Source: Plecoglossus altivelis
Taxonomy: Eukaryota > Chordata > Actinopteri > Osmeriformes > Plecoglossidae
DNA length: 64,000 nucleotides
Reading direction: 5' to 3'
Assembly: GCA_036571765.1 (NCBI GenBank)
Contig: BROE01000001.1
Location: forward strand, 9,144,518 to 9,208,517
The notes under the pieces: model-generated
The model's input: the letters and a program-made list of their open reading frames with translations, nothing else
What the model was told of the DNA's origin: nothing
The model's database searches: none
Made by a program: the position numbers and the translations under genes
Shown: one piece after another, positions 34,446 to 47,659 of the stretch
How positions within the stretch are numbered: the stretch's first letter is position 1
Layout of the letters: each line of letters opens with the position of its first letter

Positions 34446-37400
34446 TTATGTGCTTCCAGCTGCTGGGGTCTCCCCTCCATCTGAGTTAACTACAGGGGAA
34501 GAAACACACAGCTTGTTAAGCACTAATGATCAGGATTACTTGACAGATCAGCATGTTACAGGACTGGTTCTCCAGCCAGTAGAAAAGACACTGAACTCCT
34601 CAATCCTACCTACAGATGTTGCTACAGTAGCAAGCTATGACAGTTGTCCCCTGGTCTCAGTCCACACAGTCACTCACTCACTCAGTCACTCACTCACCTC
34701 CAGCAGGAGTGGATGCAGAGGCAGTGTTGGCCACCTCATCGTCGTCGCTGTCGTCCTCGTTGGACTGTGGCACGTGGGCCTCAGGAATGGCTGCAGTGGG
34801 GGCTTCAGGCTCCTGGTCTGCTCTGCTCTTCAGAGCCAGGATACGGTGATGCAGCGCAGCGGCAAGCTGGCCTGTGTCCTTCGAACTGGCCTGAGACACC
34901 ATCACACACATGCTTCAGATGCACATCATTTGCTTGGGTTGGGAATATGTTAAAAGAAGTGAGGTTTCTGTACTTGACACCAGACATAATTAGAAAATGA
35001 GCATTAATATCATGTTATGTTGATAAGACAAGGTGATGCTGTCCATGTACCGATATTAGGAAGACCTTAACCCCCTGGTCCTCTGTGTCCATGGCAGTGA
35101 TGCGCACGCTCTTCTCACTGGCTTTATCCACCTGCATCTGAGGCCACAGCTTGGTGTTGAGGATTAGACGCAAGCTGCCCTGGGTTCGCATTACTGACGA
35201 CACAAGACACAAGTGCAGCATGCCATCACAAACACAGGCGAGACAGTCGTGATAGAACTTCTTTAAATCATTGTTGATCCGTTTTCAAATCACGTCAACA
35301 GGAAAAAAGTATTTTCTGTTGCCTATAACTACCACAGACTGGGATCGTGTTTGCACTCACCTAGACGAGACTGTAGTGTTCCGTCTTCTGTGGACGCCAT
35401 GTCATTGAGTCTGAGAAGCCCTCGACCTCTTTCTATCCATGACTGTGCAGTCTTCTCAAACACAAACAACTTGCATTGGATCTGGAGGGAGACAGTGAAA
35501 CATGCAGAGCTGTAACAGATGACCAGTTTGACCTATCCTGATGCGCTGGGCCAACACCACCTACCTGTAAAACATTGCTCTCCGACTCTTCTCCGGTTTT
35601 GACGTCTACTTTCTCTAAGATGCACTTCTTGGCTGTGGCTTTGGTGTAGGCTGCTGCAGATTCTTCCAGAGACTCTGTGATGCTGTTCACTGCAAACACA
35701 CACAGACACACACCAGGGTCACGTCACTACTTGGTCGTCCCTGGCGGGGCACAGGTCCACCTTCCTGGGAGCAGCGATACTTACCCTTCTCTGGGGTGGG
35801 TTCCTGTGAGGATGGCTCAGACGCAGGGACAGCAGGGGCCTCTTTCCTCTCCTCTAGTGCTGACTCACCCTTGGGGGGACTCTAACAACACAACAACAGA
35901 AAACATGCCCACAGTTCAAGATATACAATTTTCCTCCGCTCCTTCTTTCTGTGATGTGACCCCGAAGCAGGCCGCTTGACAGCAAGCTGCATCCACTCAC
36001 CAGTACTCGCTCAGACATATTCTGGCCAAAGACAAACTTTGCCCCGGTGTCTGTTTTGTTTGCGGTGTTCTTTGAACTACAGGGAAACGGTAGAGGTATG
36101 AACAAGAAGATTCATAAGAAGACTGTTACACTCTTCTCAAGGGGAACACAGTCACCAACAAGCCCTGTCCCTGGCAGGCCTTTTACCTGGGGGTGCCGAT
36201 GTACTGTAAGAAATAATTGGTGCCCTCGGCCTGGGTGATCAAACTGGGGTCTTTCGACTTGCCCTCTGTGCTGTTTACTTCCAACTAGAGACAGAAATGG
36301 ATTATCAGCTAAGAAATCTAACAGTGTGTTTCTCATTGGCTAAATCATTTCTCATATGACCAACATGGCTTAATAAAATAATTGTAAAAACCTTTGCTCT
36401 ATCTTTGATATTCTGCCCAAACACAAAGGATGAGGCAGCAGAGGAATCCTCTCCACCTTCCCCTTTGTTTCCACTCGCTCCATCCTGCTCCTTTCCATGC
36501 ATCTACAGGACAGTCATGTCACACATACAGAAGCTGGATTTAGCTACTGGCACCTCTACAACGTATGAAAAACACTTGAGCAAGATTGGTAAGCTGAAAA
36601 AGCAATGACCGAATTAGAAAATTGATATTCTAATTACATATGAGAGTGCCAAAAGCATTAGAGCAAGACTAGGCCATTCACACGAGTCCTGCATGTTGTT
36701 CACAGTCCTGTCACACTCACCGGCGATGTGGCCGGGCCGGCCGAATGCTCAGTGTTGTTCAGGAAGACTGGCTGCCCCAATGATGCCTTCTGTACTCCAT
36801 TGGTCCCACAGCTTGAGTCTAAAGACGGAGGAGTGAAAAGCCTGTTAAACTCCCAGGTGAGGCTGTGGTGGCTTCAATGTCTGTGCTGAGAAATGGTCTG
36901 CATGACTCACTGGACTCTGTGTGGGCCTTGGAGGCCGGGGCCTGGAGCAGAGCTGGTCGGAGGACGCTGCGCTGCTGCTCCTTGGGCTTCTGACTTGGGA
37001 CACCTGGGATGGGATCCAAACAGGACAGCATAGGAGGTTAACATTCAGGGAGAGGCCACGACCTCACTTACTAACAAGGTACTGACGTGCAATAATACGT
37101 TCTCTATGGATCTGTATCTGGTCCCAAGCAGACTGCACCTCTGACATTAAACAGTACTATCACCTACCTGAACTCGGAGCTTGTCCATGGATGAGGGTTG
37201 GTGGTTTTAAACGAAATCCAACAGGCTTTTCTTCTGTAGACGGAAGAATCCCATGAAAAGAGAGATGTTATGGATATCCCAAATGACAGCTTTACTGCCC
37301 TGAGAGGTTTACTACATCTGCCTTTGTAACCCCAGGGCCTGTAACCATAACAACCCTGATGAACCCACGGCTGTGCAGCTGTTTGGATCCAGCAGGGAAC

Positions 37401-39850
37401 CACTGCATCCACTAGTGCTTGTCTATTCTGACACTTTTCCAATCACTGATTTGGCCAAACTACTGTTTATTTGATCTTCGTTGGATCAATACTAAAAAGC
37501 CATGGATAAACACTCACAATGCGTACATCCGCAAGTATTAATCATTCACAGAGAGTAATCAGTTGTTTGTTTATGCTTCCTCTCTAGATGCAGCAGACAT
37601 GCACACCCTCATGCATGCACACCCTCATGCATGCACACCCTCATGCATGCACATCCTTCCTATGCATGCACACCCCTCCAATGCATGCACACAAACCCAG
37701 TGTGTTCTAGAGACATCCAAACCCAAGCACAACAGCAGGAACTTCCCAGGTGAGGACTCAACAGCCTCCAGGGCTCCTCACCTGGTTCTGAGTCAGAGTT
37801 CCCAGTTGGTGACTGACAGAAACTTGAGGGCATAAACACATTGTTCTTGGGAGCTACAAAAGACACCGTAAAAGGCACATATCATGATCCATACAATCAA
37901 TGATATCACTAAAACACTTGAGATCTTATATGATTATTTGGATTGTCAAAATCATGTTAATTACCAGAATGTGAAGGTGGGAACTGAGTTAGCGATGAAG
38001 TTCTTTCCCTTTTAACCGGTGGACAATATCCACCTTCATCTTTGTCTGAATCTGGTGAGGGGATAGTGGGATTTTCTTTAGTCACATAAATAAATAAAAA
38101 GCACACAAGTATGAAGGTGACATTTGCTGGCAGTCCTATGACCTAATTCACCTTCGCCATCTTCTGCACTCGACCCATCAGCTGAGCGCTGAAATGAACA
38201 AGAGCATACATTTGTCTTATCAATGTAATACGATTTTGCAGATATCAAGTCAAACTGAAGTGTAAATCCATCCTACTAAAAACTGAGTGTTATGGTTCTT
38301 TGCTAAGGAGAGTCTGAATATTACCTTCTGTGCTTTGTCCTTTTGGAAAACAAACACTGGTGGTGCTATGGCAGGCTTCTCTGTGAACAGAATAGAACAT
38401 CATGCATTAGCAAGGGCTACTGGAGAAGCTTGAGTATAATGAACTGGAGCCAAATTCAATGAGCTATCTCAACTAGATAGATTTCACTTAGGTTACAACT
38501 TGCTGCAAACAATCATCAATTTGGTAACCACTTATCAGCATCCAAATTCAAAGGGTACATTAATAAGAGGGGGGAAAATGCTGATGTTTCCTGCCACACA
38601 GGAACACACACACCTTCAACAATAATACAATCAATGACGAAAAGAAACAGCGTAGCAAGAAATCAGATGGCAGACTAGCTAGCAACGCCCATCCTCTGTA
38701 AAATATCAGAGCAACAGCAGGTAGCTTCTAATGTCAAACGTTCAATGGCAAATTACTGGTAAGCTTCCTAAGAGCATCTTGTAAAGTCATGAGAGATTCA
38801 TATCTGTACATGAGTAAAAGGAAAGTCGAAACAAATAAGAACCGTTTGTTTTGCCAGACAGGTCGCGGTCTAACTAGTGACTTCATTTGAAGATAATTTG
38901 GTACATGGATGACAGCAAAATGTCAGGAAGCTACCTGTCCCAACATGACTACTGGCTTGGCTAACTTCCTACTCTAATGCTGCCTCATGTCTGAACAAAT
39001 TAACCGTCTGAGCCACACAAAAATGTCTCCCGTGGTAGTAAACAGACCGTATAAGAGAGCACTAGCTCCTTAGTAATGGAAAGTTAACCATCTTGTCTAG
39101 CGAAGCAAGTGCTGCTATCAGGTACAACATAAACAGCTAGATACAAGGCTACAAACTAGGAGGTAGGATTTAATTGGCTAGCTATATCACGGCAGATTTA
39201 TAAGAATGTACTGTATGGCTATGTATGCCATGTGGTGTTTATTTTGCCAGTTTGTATGGTCTTGAGCAAGCATATAAACTGCATTGAGAGATAGTTAGCC
39301 ACTCATCCCCGCCTAAATGGACGGAGGGATCTACAGTAGTAGTAAATCTAGACTAGCTAGAGCTAGGCAGCTAGCTAGAGCCTTGTTCTGGCTTAACTGA
39401 GTAAGTTAGCGTAGCTAGCAAGCATTAGATAACCAGCACTGTGGACGGTTAGCTAGTTGACGTTAGCTAGCTTCCCAATTAAAGTTCTCATGCCAACTAG
39501 AATAACCTGCTTGCTACTTAAGACGTGGGTATGTGTTAGCTAACTGGTAAGCAATATTTTATATGTTTGGCTGGTAGTCAAGAACGTCTAACCATGGTCA
39601 GATTCAGTAATTTGTCGAATCCCTAGCTGGTGGCTAGCTGGCGGGCGACATCTAGACTAGCATTGTCGTCTTTCATATACCACCATACCGAAATAAAACA
39701 CAGCTACTCCGTTTCTGAATGAGCTGTGAAACGCTTCTTTACGTTCATCTCTCCCATCTATTTAATATAAAGATTATGCAAATAACTATGCAGTCTTTGT
39801 TTTGTTTCCTCACCAGGCCACCACTCACCTTCGTTTGCCAAGTCCGCCAT
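34446..39850 (-). CDS. ranbp3: Ran-binding protein 3
   Basis: This is a nuclear cofactor of CRM1-dependent export that binds Ran-GTP. It has 17 coding exons and 512 residues. Exons from the 5' end: 39829-39850, 38325-38380, 38152-38188, 37965-38051, 37782-37853, 37168-37233, 36911-37003, 36721-36818, 36392-36502, 36187-36284, 36001-36076, 35785-35881, 35565-35689, 35361-35481, 35051-35193, 34698-34890, 34446-34489. All phases close. It opens with MADLANEEKPAIAPPVFVFQ, followed by the basic segment CPPVKRERTSSLTQFPPS (likely import signal), two FVFGQN motifs (FVFGQNIKDRAK, FVFGQNMSERVL) and the RanBD1 fold with RGRGLLRLNDM and RTQGSLRLILNTKLW. The C-terminal tail is acidic (SNEDDSDDDEV). The donor after the exon ending at 36392 (gtttttac) is weak but required by the next conserved exon. 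Confidence 0.95.
37600..37690. repeat. catgcacaccct minisatellite in ranbp3 intron
   Basis: About five copies of an 18-20-bp unit (atgcatgcacaccctc), with palindromic ATGCAT cores. Confidence 0.85.
38381..39828 (-). other. ranbp3: ranbp3 first intron, TAGC-rich
   Basis: No coding signal is seen. The part from about 39340 to 39490 is dense in GCTAGC, AGCTAGCT and GTTAGC palindromic hexamers close to the gene's 5' end. Confidence 0.7.
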
Positions 39851-42800
39851 TTTACTTCTTTGCTCACACCCACAAACCACCGCGCAAAAATAAGTTCTTG
39901 TACTATGCTTCCTTGGCACCGGCTTGACTCAAGTCTTGAGACTACCAGTCATTGTATTGATGTATGTTTGGTGCTGGATGTGCTGTTTTAACTAGACTTG
40001 GTGTTGAACTTTTTTCCTCTCGCAAATGACCATGGTGCAAATTTTTAAATACCAAATTACCATGGCAAATTATAAATAGTTCGAAACCAAATCAATACAA
40101 ATAGGAAATAACATAGGTTATCTTTTGTCACATATCCTACGTCCTCTAGTGTAGCAGGAACTCTAACAATTTTCAAAACTATTTTCAAATTCGTTTTATG
40201 CAAGTCAACAATGACAATACAAATAGCAGGAACTGCCACATGACGTAGAGCTGGCTGGCTCTTGGCATGGAGAACACAATGAGCTATGGTCAAGTTGCTA
40301 CATTTAACCAAATTGTTCTGTGTCAAAGCACAGACATCCTATATTTACATATGGATGTAACCAGAGCCATTGGCATGGGGCAAAACCAGATAAAAAATGT
40401 CAGCATTCCAATATGTTATTTCATCACTAGATGGAGTAGTATAGCCTACCTAGGTTTAGCTTGCAATATTTGTATATTGATTATGCAGTCCTTCGAACCT
40501 AGTATTCCTATACATGTTTAACAACATTTTGTAATTCAACATGTTGCATACTATATTTGAATTGATCACACAAGGATGTTTAGCCAATACTGTGATATTA
40601 ATATCTTAGTTATTAATATCTGGTGCAACATGAAGCAGTTGATTATTAGGATGTCAGTAAAACACACAAATAGACTACAAATTACTTGAACGATACATGC
40701 ACAGTACCACAATTAAGTTGGTGACAAACAGATGTCTTGAATTATAGATGCAGTGTATGTGATGCAACTGGTGAAACTCAGTGGTTTTAATACCTATAGT
40801 TCTCAGATCACAATGTAAATTCTATTCAGGTACTTGTTCCACCTCCACATCTTCTATTCTAGTAAAATTGCCAATGCTGTGGTAGCCTACACACATACAG
40901 ATTACAAGGTAGTCTTCAGTTGTCTGCTGTTTCATACATAATAAATTGCATTATGTTACGCTGATCAAAATGTAATATCTAGTTCATAACAGAAGTGTTT
41001 ATATGCATAATGGTTCAGCCATTTGTCATATTTGTAGACCTAATTCAGCATACGGTGCTTGTCTGTACTGTATGAGTGTGCAGGCAGTTTTGACATCTTT
41101 AAACACATTCATTCATGTAATGAAATTCACTGATCTATTCTGAAAGTATTTCCACTTTAAATCACTGTTCTGTTTGCAAGCCAGGGAACCCCTATTATAA
41201 TAGGGACACAAACACAAACACATACAAACACGATCAGTATTATTAGATAACAATTCAGGGCATTCATTCATTTCTTTGTCCATTTTTCCTGAATGTTGAT
41301 ATACTTGTCTTGTTTAGATAAAAAGATTGATCGACTGATACATTCTTGTTGGTTTAGCCTACTGTAAGAGAGAATTTGTAGATGTCAAATATTTTTTCCA
41401 TTATTAAGGTACATCCAGTTTATTAATGCCTTGTTGCACTCGAACAAAATGATGGATCGGTTTCGATGAAATCAGTATAAGTTTTATTCTGTGCTGCAAT
41501 GTCTTGAAACGCTTGTCACTATTTGATTTAAGGGCTAAATTCACTTTGAGCATCAGACTGTTCGGTATCACAAAAGGTCAGCATGGAAACTGGAGGATTG
41601 TCAGAGCCAAAATAAAGCAACTCTTAACGATGATGAATGGTTTTGGAGATATTGTTATTCTCAAAAGCATGCAAAGAAAAATATGATGGGCTAAAACAAC
41701 ATGGCTCACATAATGTATTGGAATGTGGAAGACAACCAACATGCACCCTTAATTCAATTCACCTTGGCAGTGGACCATCATCTCTTGGAAGACATATATC
41801 ATTCTGCCTTTGTCATAGATCAGTGCCATTAATCTATCAAAATAGGTGAGCCATTATTACCAGGAATCAGAGAACCTGATGCCAACTCTATGCTTTTTTT
41901 GATTGATGCTTTGCCCCACAACTTGGTTTTACGGGTATGAAATATGAAGCTAACAAGAAAAGTAAGGACATTTCACGAAGGAATGAAGAAGTTGCAGTGA
42001 AGATAACCATCATGTCAAATCACGTACACATACATACTGTGTAGGATGTTTTTGCAGAAGTGTATGATTTCACAGTTTCAACAGTTTTTTCAGGCAGACT
42101 CATCGGGTGGTATGGATAATAAAATTCTTGTTTTGTTTTCAAAAAGGTTTGATCATAGCGGTGGTAGTAAACTATCTTGCAGATACAAAACAAAAACCTC
42201 CAAATCCAGCACATTTGCTTGCAGAAACAGAAACTTTAAAAGACAGCACCATGAACTGCTTCATTTGGGGTGCATGGATGAAAGAAAGTGATAACAGATC
42301 ATTAAAGCTGTACAACGCTATCAGATATCCCCTTAGGTACTCAGGGCTGCCATATCCCCATTAAATAGTTGCTTCAAAGCTTCAAGAAGAACACCTCAAT
42401 GAAAGCTGAAGCCAAAAAACAGATCTCAAGGAAGACTTGACAGGTCCTTGATGCATGTGAGCGTCTCAGCAGCCAGAGCATGATATAGCTTGAAGGAAAT
42501 GGTGAACAGGCATCGTTCTGAGGACATTTCATTTTGAATCGCTTGCCACCGTCATTGCAGTTAGAGCTGACACCTTGCTCATGATGGTGGTTATGTTTTA
42601 AGAAAATAAAGGAAGGCACTCTACCTCTAACAACCCAACCAAATGTGTAACTTTTATGGAAGTCAAATATCAATGATTTTTTCCCCATACACAGTCATCG
42701 TACAGTTTTACTGCCCTCAGTCATGAACATGTAGAGAAGAGACATTTTATCACCAAACTTAACACTTTTGTGCCTTTCATTTGTGTGTTATTTCACAGTT

Positions 42801-43417
42801 TGATGTGGATAAGAGTTTTTGTGAGGACGGCTATGATTTGAATCTTAAACAAATGCATGATTGAATGTACTGACTCTCATCACAAAGCCCTCTTAAAGCA
42901 CTCAGTGAATGAAGATGCAGGTTTGAATGAAGTTTCACAACTGGTGGCAAACCATAAAACCTTTGCATTGTCACATCAGTCTTTTGTGCTTCTCAGAAAA
43001 TAATCTTATATCTCTTTATTTGCTAAAGTATGACTGAAGTATTAAGTTCAGTTCAGCCCCAGCAGAAGATTTGGCTAAAAGCTTCTTTTTTTCATGTAAA
43101 CATGATAAAATATTTCATGTCAATCAATAACGTCTTGCCAAGCCCTAAAGGTGTGTAACTTGAGCAGCTCTACTGGCAGTATAAGAGGGGCTCATCTAAG
43201 CACATCAACAAAGACCAGGAAACGACTGCCTTGCAGGCCATAGACACCTCTGACTGCTAGCATAATGTGAGTAGTGAGACAAATCGAGAAATCATTCTTT
43301 AATATACTGTACCCTGCTATATTCTCTAATGAGTGTTTTGAAGTTGCTGTCATGCTGTGTAAATGTATTTGAAATGGGTTTTCGGTGTTGAATTTGTTTT
43401 TTTGCACAGTTTAGTGT
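39851..43417. other. Intergenic region, AT-rich
   Basis: It begins with the ranbp3 5' flank (start codon at 39848-39850 on the minus strand). The remainder is AT-rich with no exon that I can assign. Short open frames here show no family motif or splice structure. Confidence 0.6.
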
Positions 43418-43689
43418 TTAACCCTCGTGCTCTTTTTGCGTTCTGCAACTCACCCTGCTCTAAGGGTGAAAAAGGCCCCACCTTCAACCCTAAAATAAAG
43501 CATGTTATTTACATTTTCACACTGTACCTGTTTGGGCACTGAAATATGCTGCCATTCTGCGCATGAATCAGAAAGCTTTAGTTTTGTCTGAGTTCAATCA
43601 AGGACATACAATCTAAATGTCTAATTGTGTGTGCGTGTGTGCGTTTAACATAGTTTCGGGTCATTCCCGAAAGCGAGCACGAGGGTTAA
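43418..43689. mobile_element. piggyBac-like MITE flanked by TTAA
   Basis: The element starts TTAA|CCCTCGTGCTC and ends GAGCACGAGGG|TTAA: 11-bp perfect terminal inverted repeats within a duplicated TTAA target, the hallmark of piggyBac. The body is about 264 bp and has no transposase frame, so it is non-autonomous. A sub-terminal inverted element is suggested by reggg-type motifs, but only the termini are certain. Confidence 0.85.
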
Positions 43690-44037
43690 GTTCAACAAAA
43701 TTGATTGATGATTTATTTGATTCATGTGAAGCAATGTGGCTACACGTAGGTTGAAACAAACGAAACACCGTGCATATTGCTGTTCTGAAACATGGCATCT
43801 TCACTGAGGGATCTGTGTAAAAGTCAGCTTTTTGTTGTATGTTTTGGTGTGATAACCATACCAGTATAAGTTCAGTTAAGAGGTTTTGCAAGATGTATCT
43901 AAAGGTTGAAGGCTGCATACTTGAAAGGCGAAAACGTGGGAACAGGGAAATTCTGAACAGATAAGATTTATGATTTGTAGTAAAGTTTGACACTATCCTG
44001 TGCCTTTCTGCAGAGACCCATAACAAGAGATTGAACC

Positions 44038-44847
44038 ATGCGATTCAGTGCCCTGTTCTTCCTGCTGATCTTAGCATGCCTCTATCTCACCTTGGCACAA
44101 GGTAAGTGGCATCAAATCCATCATACAAATCGTTGAAAGAAAAGTGTTGAACCTTGTGGGTAAACAACCCTGCCAAGGCACTTAAATTGCAAGTGATAAA
44201 TCCCTAAATGATTTGTACTTACTTTATTCTGTGCAACATGCTATTGGGAGATTAAAGTTGAATATAGGGTAGGTTACAATAAATTGAGTTCAAAGATGTT
44301 TTTGCAACACTTTACATGATGTTGCATTAACTTCCATCAAACTAAATAACCTGGTGTTGATGGTGTTTGTCTGACGCCAGGCTCATATGAGGACTGCTGT
44401 CTGAAGTATGCCAAGGGTGTAAGGAAAGGCACTCGCAGTATCGTGAAGAGCTACAGGAAGCAAGAGACAGACGGAGGCTGCAACATCCCTGCAGTAGTGT
44501 GAGTCTCTTAAACACCCAGTACTACAAACCTGTCTGATGGAGGAGGAAGGAGGGACAGTACAAGTCATCCTGAGAGTTTTACCCATTACACGTAAACTAA
44601 CCCACTCTTGTGTCTTGGTTTTCACATGCATTCATTATTACAGTTTCACCACTAAGCGAGGACGGGTGTTCTGCGCTGACCCAGATGAGAAGTGGGTCAA
44701 CGACTTAATGTCAAAGATCAGAAACAAGAAAAACATCAAGAAGGTGACTGTCTTTAGACACTAACTTAATACCTTAAAAAAAACATGCACTTCTGATTAT
44801 ATATGTTTTTTTTGTTTTTACAGTACAAAGGGAAAAGGAGAGGATGA
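44038..44847 (+). CDS. CC chemokine, CCL19/CCL21/CCL25 group
   Basis: This is a small secreted chemoattractant for leukocytes, acting through a G-protein-coupled receptor. It has four coding exons, 44038-44101, 44381-44498, 44644-44743 and 44824-44847, encoding 101 residues. The signal peptide is MRFSALFFLLILACLYLTLA, and the mature protein starts near QGSYEDCCLKY with the adjacent-Cys CC motif. The third and fourth cysteines fall in GGCNIPAVVF and VFCADPDEKWV, giving the standard four-Cys fold. SYRKQE recalls CCL21; PAVVFTTKRGR with CADPDEKWV recalls CCL19; and CCL25 is the chemokine nearest this block in human. The C terminus is basic (KKNIKKYKGKRRG), suited to glycosaminoglycan binding. 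The three-intron layout with a tiny last exon is less usual than the common three-exon CC gene. Exact orthology is not settled. A poly(A) signal is likely near 45340 or 45466. Confidence 0.88.
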
Positions 44848-45859
44848 AGAGAGACACTCCCTGCAGACTTTTAAAATAGGCTATTGCAGATCAAACCCAG
44901 CCCTTCCATCTTGCTGTAACAGTTGTACATTGAAACAATGATGTTGATGATGATGCATGGTTAGTAGGCTATTCGAGGGAAAAAACTATAACTATATCTT
45001 TCAGCATCATCACGCTTTCACCACAGATAAAGGCATCTGCTGCTTCAACAGGAACCTGAACCATATAACCTGTAGTGGTCACTGGTTTCAAAAGGATTAG
45101 TGGCAGCTCTACCAAACCTGCTTGAATGAATCTGTGTGAAGGGGTATATTGTAGGTTTGTACTTTGTACGCCACTCCTTGTTTGTAGTATCAAACATAGA
45201 TTGTACGTTGCTTTTGTGATAAACTACTTTGACATAACTGACATTTACCGGGCAGGAAATGTTTAGAAAACTGAGTCTTACTGTATCATGCAAATTATTC
45301 CACTACCATTATCTTTTCCAGTTTGTTTACTCCTAAGAAGAATAAAAATATGTATAACCTATCTTGCGTGTTGTTGGCTTATAATTTGAAAGAACATGAA
45401 TGCATAGGCAACTATTACACATTTGATAGCCTTATGTTCTTAAATGGATACAGTGCATGTAGAACCAAATAAACTATGCAAATGCTTAACAATAAATGAC
45501 AGTCGTTTCTCCTGTCTGTTACCTGCCAGATGCCTTACAGCCATGATATTGTTGTCTTAGCAGTCTGGGCTTGAGGTGTTGTACTTTGATCCCTTTTATA
45601 CTTTCACTTTCCTCTCAAACAAATATTCTTTGTTTGTTGTATGTTGCAAAACTTTTTCCATTTCACGTAAAAATTATTTCCATTATTTTATCAAATGCTT
45701 TGAGGATACAAGACAGTTAACGTTCATTTCTGTAGCAACTTGTAACAAATCATGCAGAAATAGAAAAAGTCGCACACAAATAGGACTAACTACCAACAGT
45801 TGTTTTTTGTCACAAAAGAGCAATAGATCTGCCTACTTGTCTGTCTTTCTGTCCCTCTG

Positions 45860-45913
<54 letters not shown>

Positions 45914-47659
45914 AACGCACCCCCAAACATGTTCATTCACATTTCATGTTGGGATCCCTTGTGTTTGTGTTGTAGCTACAGTTGAAGTGAAGTATTTCAA
46001 GGATATATCCTAAACTCTCTCTTTCAGCTGAGACATGCTGGCGGTGGCAACATTAGCTCTAATAAATCTCTGCGAGTCATACTATAACCTGTCTTTAATA
46101 TTCCAGATTGATGACTTTCAATTTCGGGTACGTCAAAGGCCCTTAACTACTTAGATTCCTTGGATGGCAAAACATAAGAGAAAAGGATCTAATCGTATAT
46201 CATGCATGACAAGGCTATAAAATAGAACCACCCTGTAGGTGATATGAAACTGCATTTGTAAATTCACAACTTGACTAATTATATTCACTTAGTTTGGAGA
46301 AAACGAAACCCTCTGAAAAAATCTACTCTTGCTACCATTGAAAGTAGCAATCAAACCTTTTTTTGTTGAAACCAGTTCATGATCGTTTTTTCACGCTTGA
46401 TTTAAAGTATGACCATCAACAGCAGTATGTGGAAGTAATTCTTAACATGATGCATTTTGTAATGACCTATTTGCATCGGTGAATGCTGCTACATTAGCCA
46501 CAGGGCAACTATGACAGGTATCCTGGCTCCTAACAACCTTCAGTCACACAGAAATACTATACCAACAGGCATCTAGAATTGTTGACTGTGACTTTTACAG
46601 ACAGGAATGCTTCCAACTTCACAGGTCAAAGACTTGGGTTTCAGTTTGGAAAGGATTCCAGTTTAAAAGTTTGACTTTGCCGTGTTTTCATCCAAGACAG
46701 TTTGACAAATGTTCTGTTGTGCTTTCTTCTCTAACAAGCTGGGACACTTTCCTTGGCCAACATTCAGGGCAGTAACACGTTACCCAAGACAGCAGCCATG
46801 AAAAGTAAGTACGGGACTGTGTTATGAATAAACAGTTTTACTAAAAGATGCAAAAAACAATGTGCCGGAGCACGCATCCATGCAAAATACATGACAGGTG
46901 AGTAGAGGTGAGAGAGTGAACAGGTGGAGCACGAAGTCTGGGACAGCTTCCTGTCATGTTGGGTCTAGAGAATAAGGAACTTTGGAGTTGTTCAGAAGCC
47001 CTGGAGAACAATGGTGATGTGATGCAGAGCATTTATGAGCCAGGCAGTAGAGTGTTGCACAGTACACGATATGTATGTATGTATTTATGCACTGTATGGC
47101 TGCAGAACATGAATCCAGTGTATTACACGTTGACAGAACATAACCTTTTGTTTTTATAAATTGTGGACCACTGAAGTCACTAGAGTGCCATATTGTTGTA
47201 TTATTTGATAGCTTTATGCAATATATAGATATACATATACTACATACGTAATGAGTATGTAAAGGTTCTGTGTTTAACAATAATTTAAAAGCACCTTTTT
47301 AGGGTTAGGGTAACAGTTGGCCTAAATGCTGAAGCCCTAAAAGTCATGCATTGATCATTTCTAGCCAAGCACCTTCAAGAAGTCTTACCTGTCGGCTATA
47401 AAAATAAAAAGGTTTTTGAGATTTTACATGCTACTACACGTAACTTTATTACAGTGATACATTAACTTTATGATGACGAATTTAAACCATAAAGTTTTAT
47501 TACTCACCAACAGAAAGTCTTTTGTTGAAGGCCTATTGTTCTAGAATATAAACATGTACTACAACTCCACCCTGTGGAACACACTGTGAGAGGCATCCCA
47601 CTTGTGTCTTCAGAAGATCAATCAAGTACAATATTGTCACATTCATAGGGCCCTGTGTA
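44848..47659. other. Chemokine 3' flank and intergenic region
   Basis: AT-rich sequence with no further gene recognised. It includes candidate chemokine poly(A) hexamers (about 45340 and 45466) and a perfect CT microsatellite at 45862-45912. Confidence 0.6.
45862..45912. repeat. (CT)n microsatellite
   Basis: About 50 bp of nearly perfect CT dinucleotides. Confidence 0.95.

Noticed and set aside
47301..47312. Telomere-like agggttagggt
   Set aside because: Only about two units, so chance or unrelated; not an interstitial telomere array.
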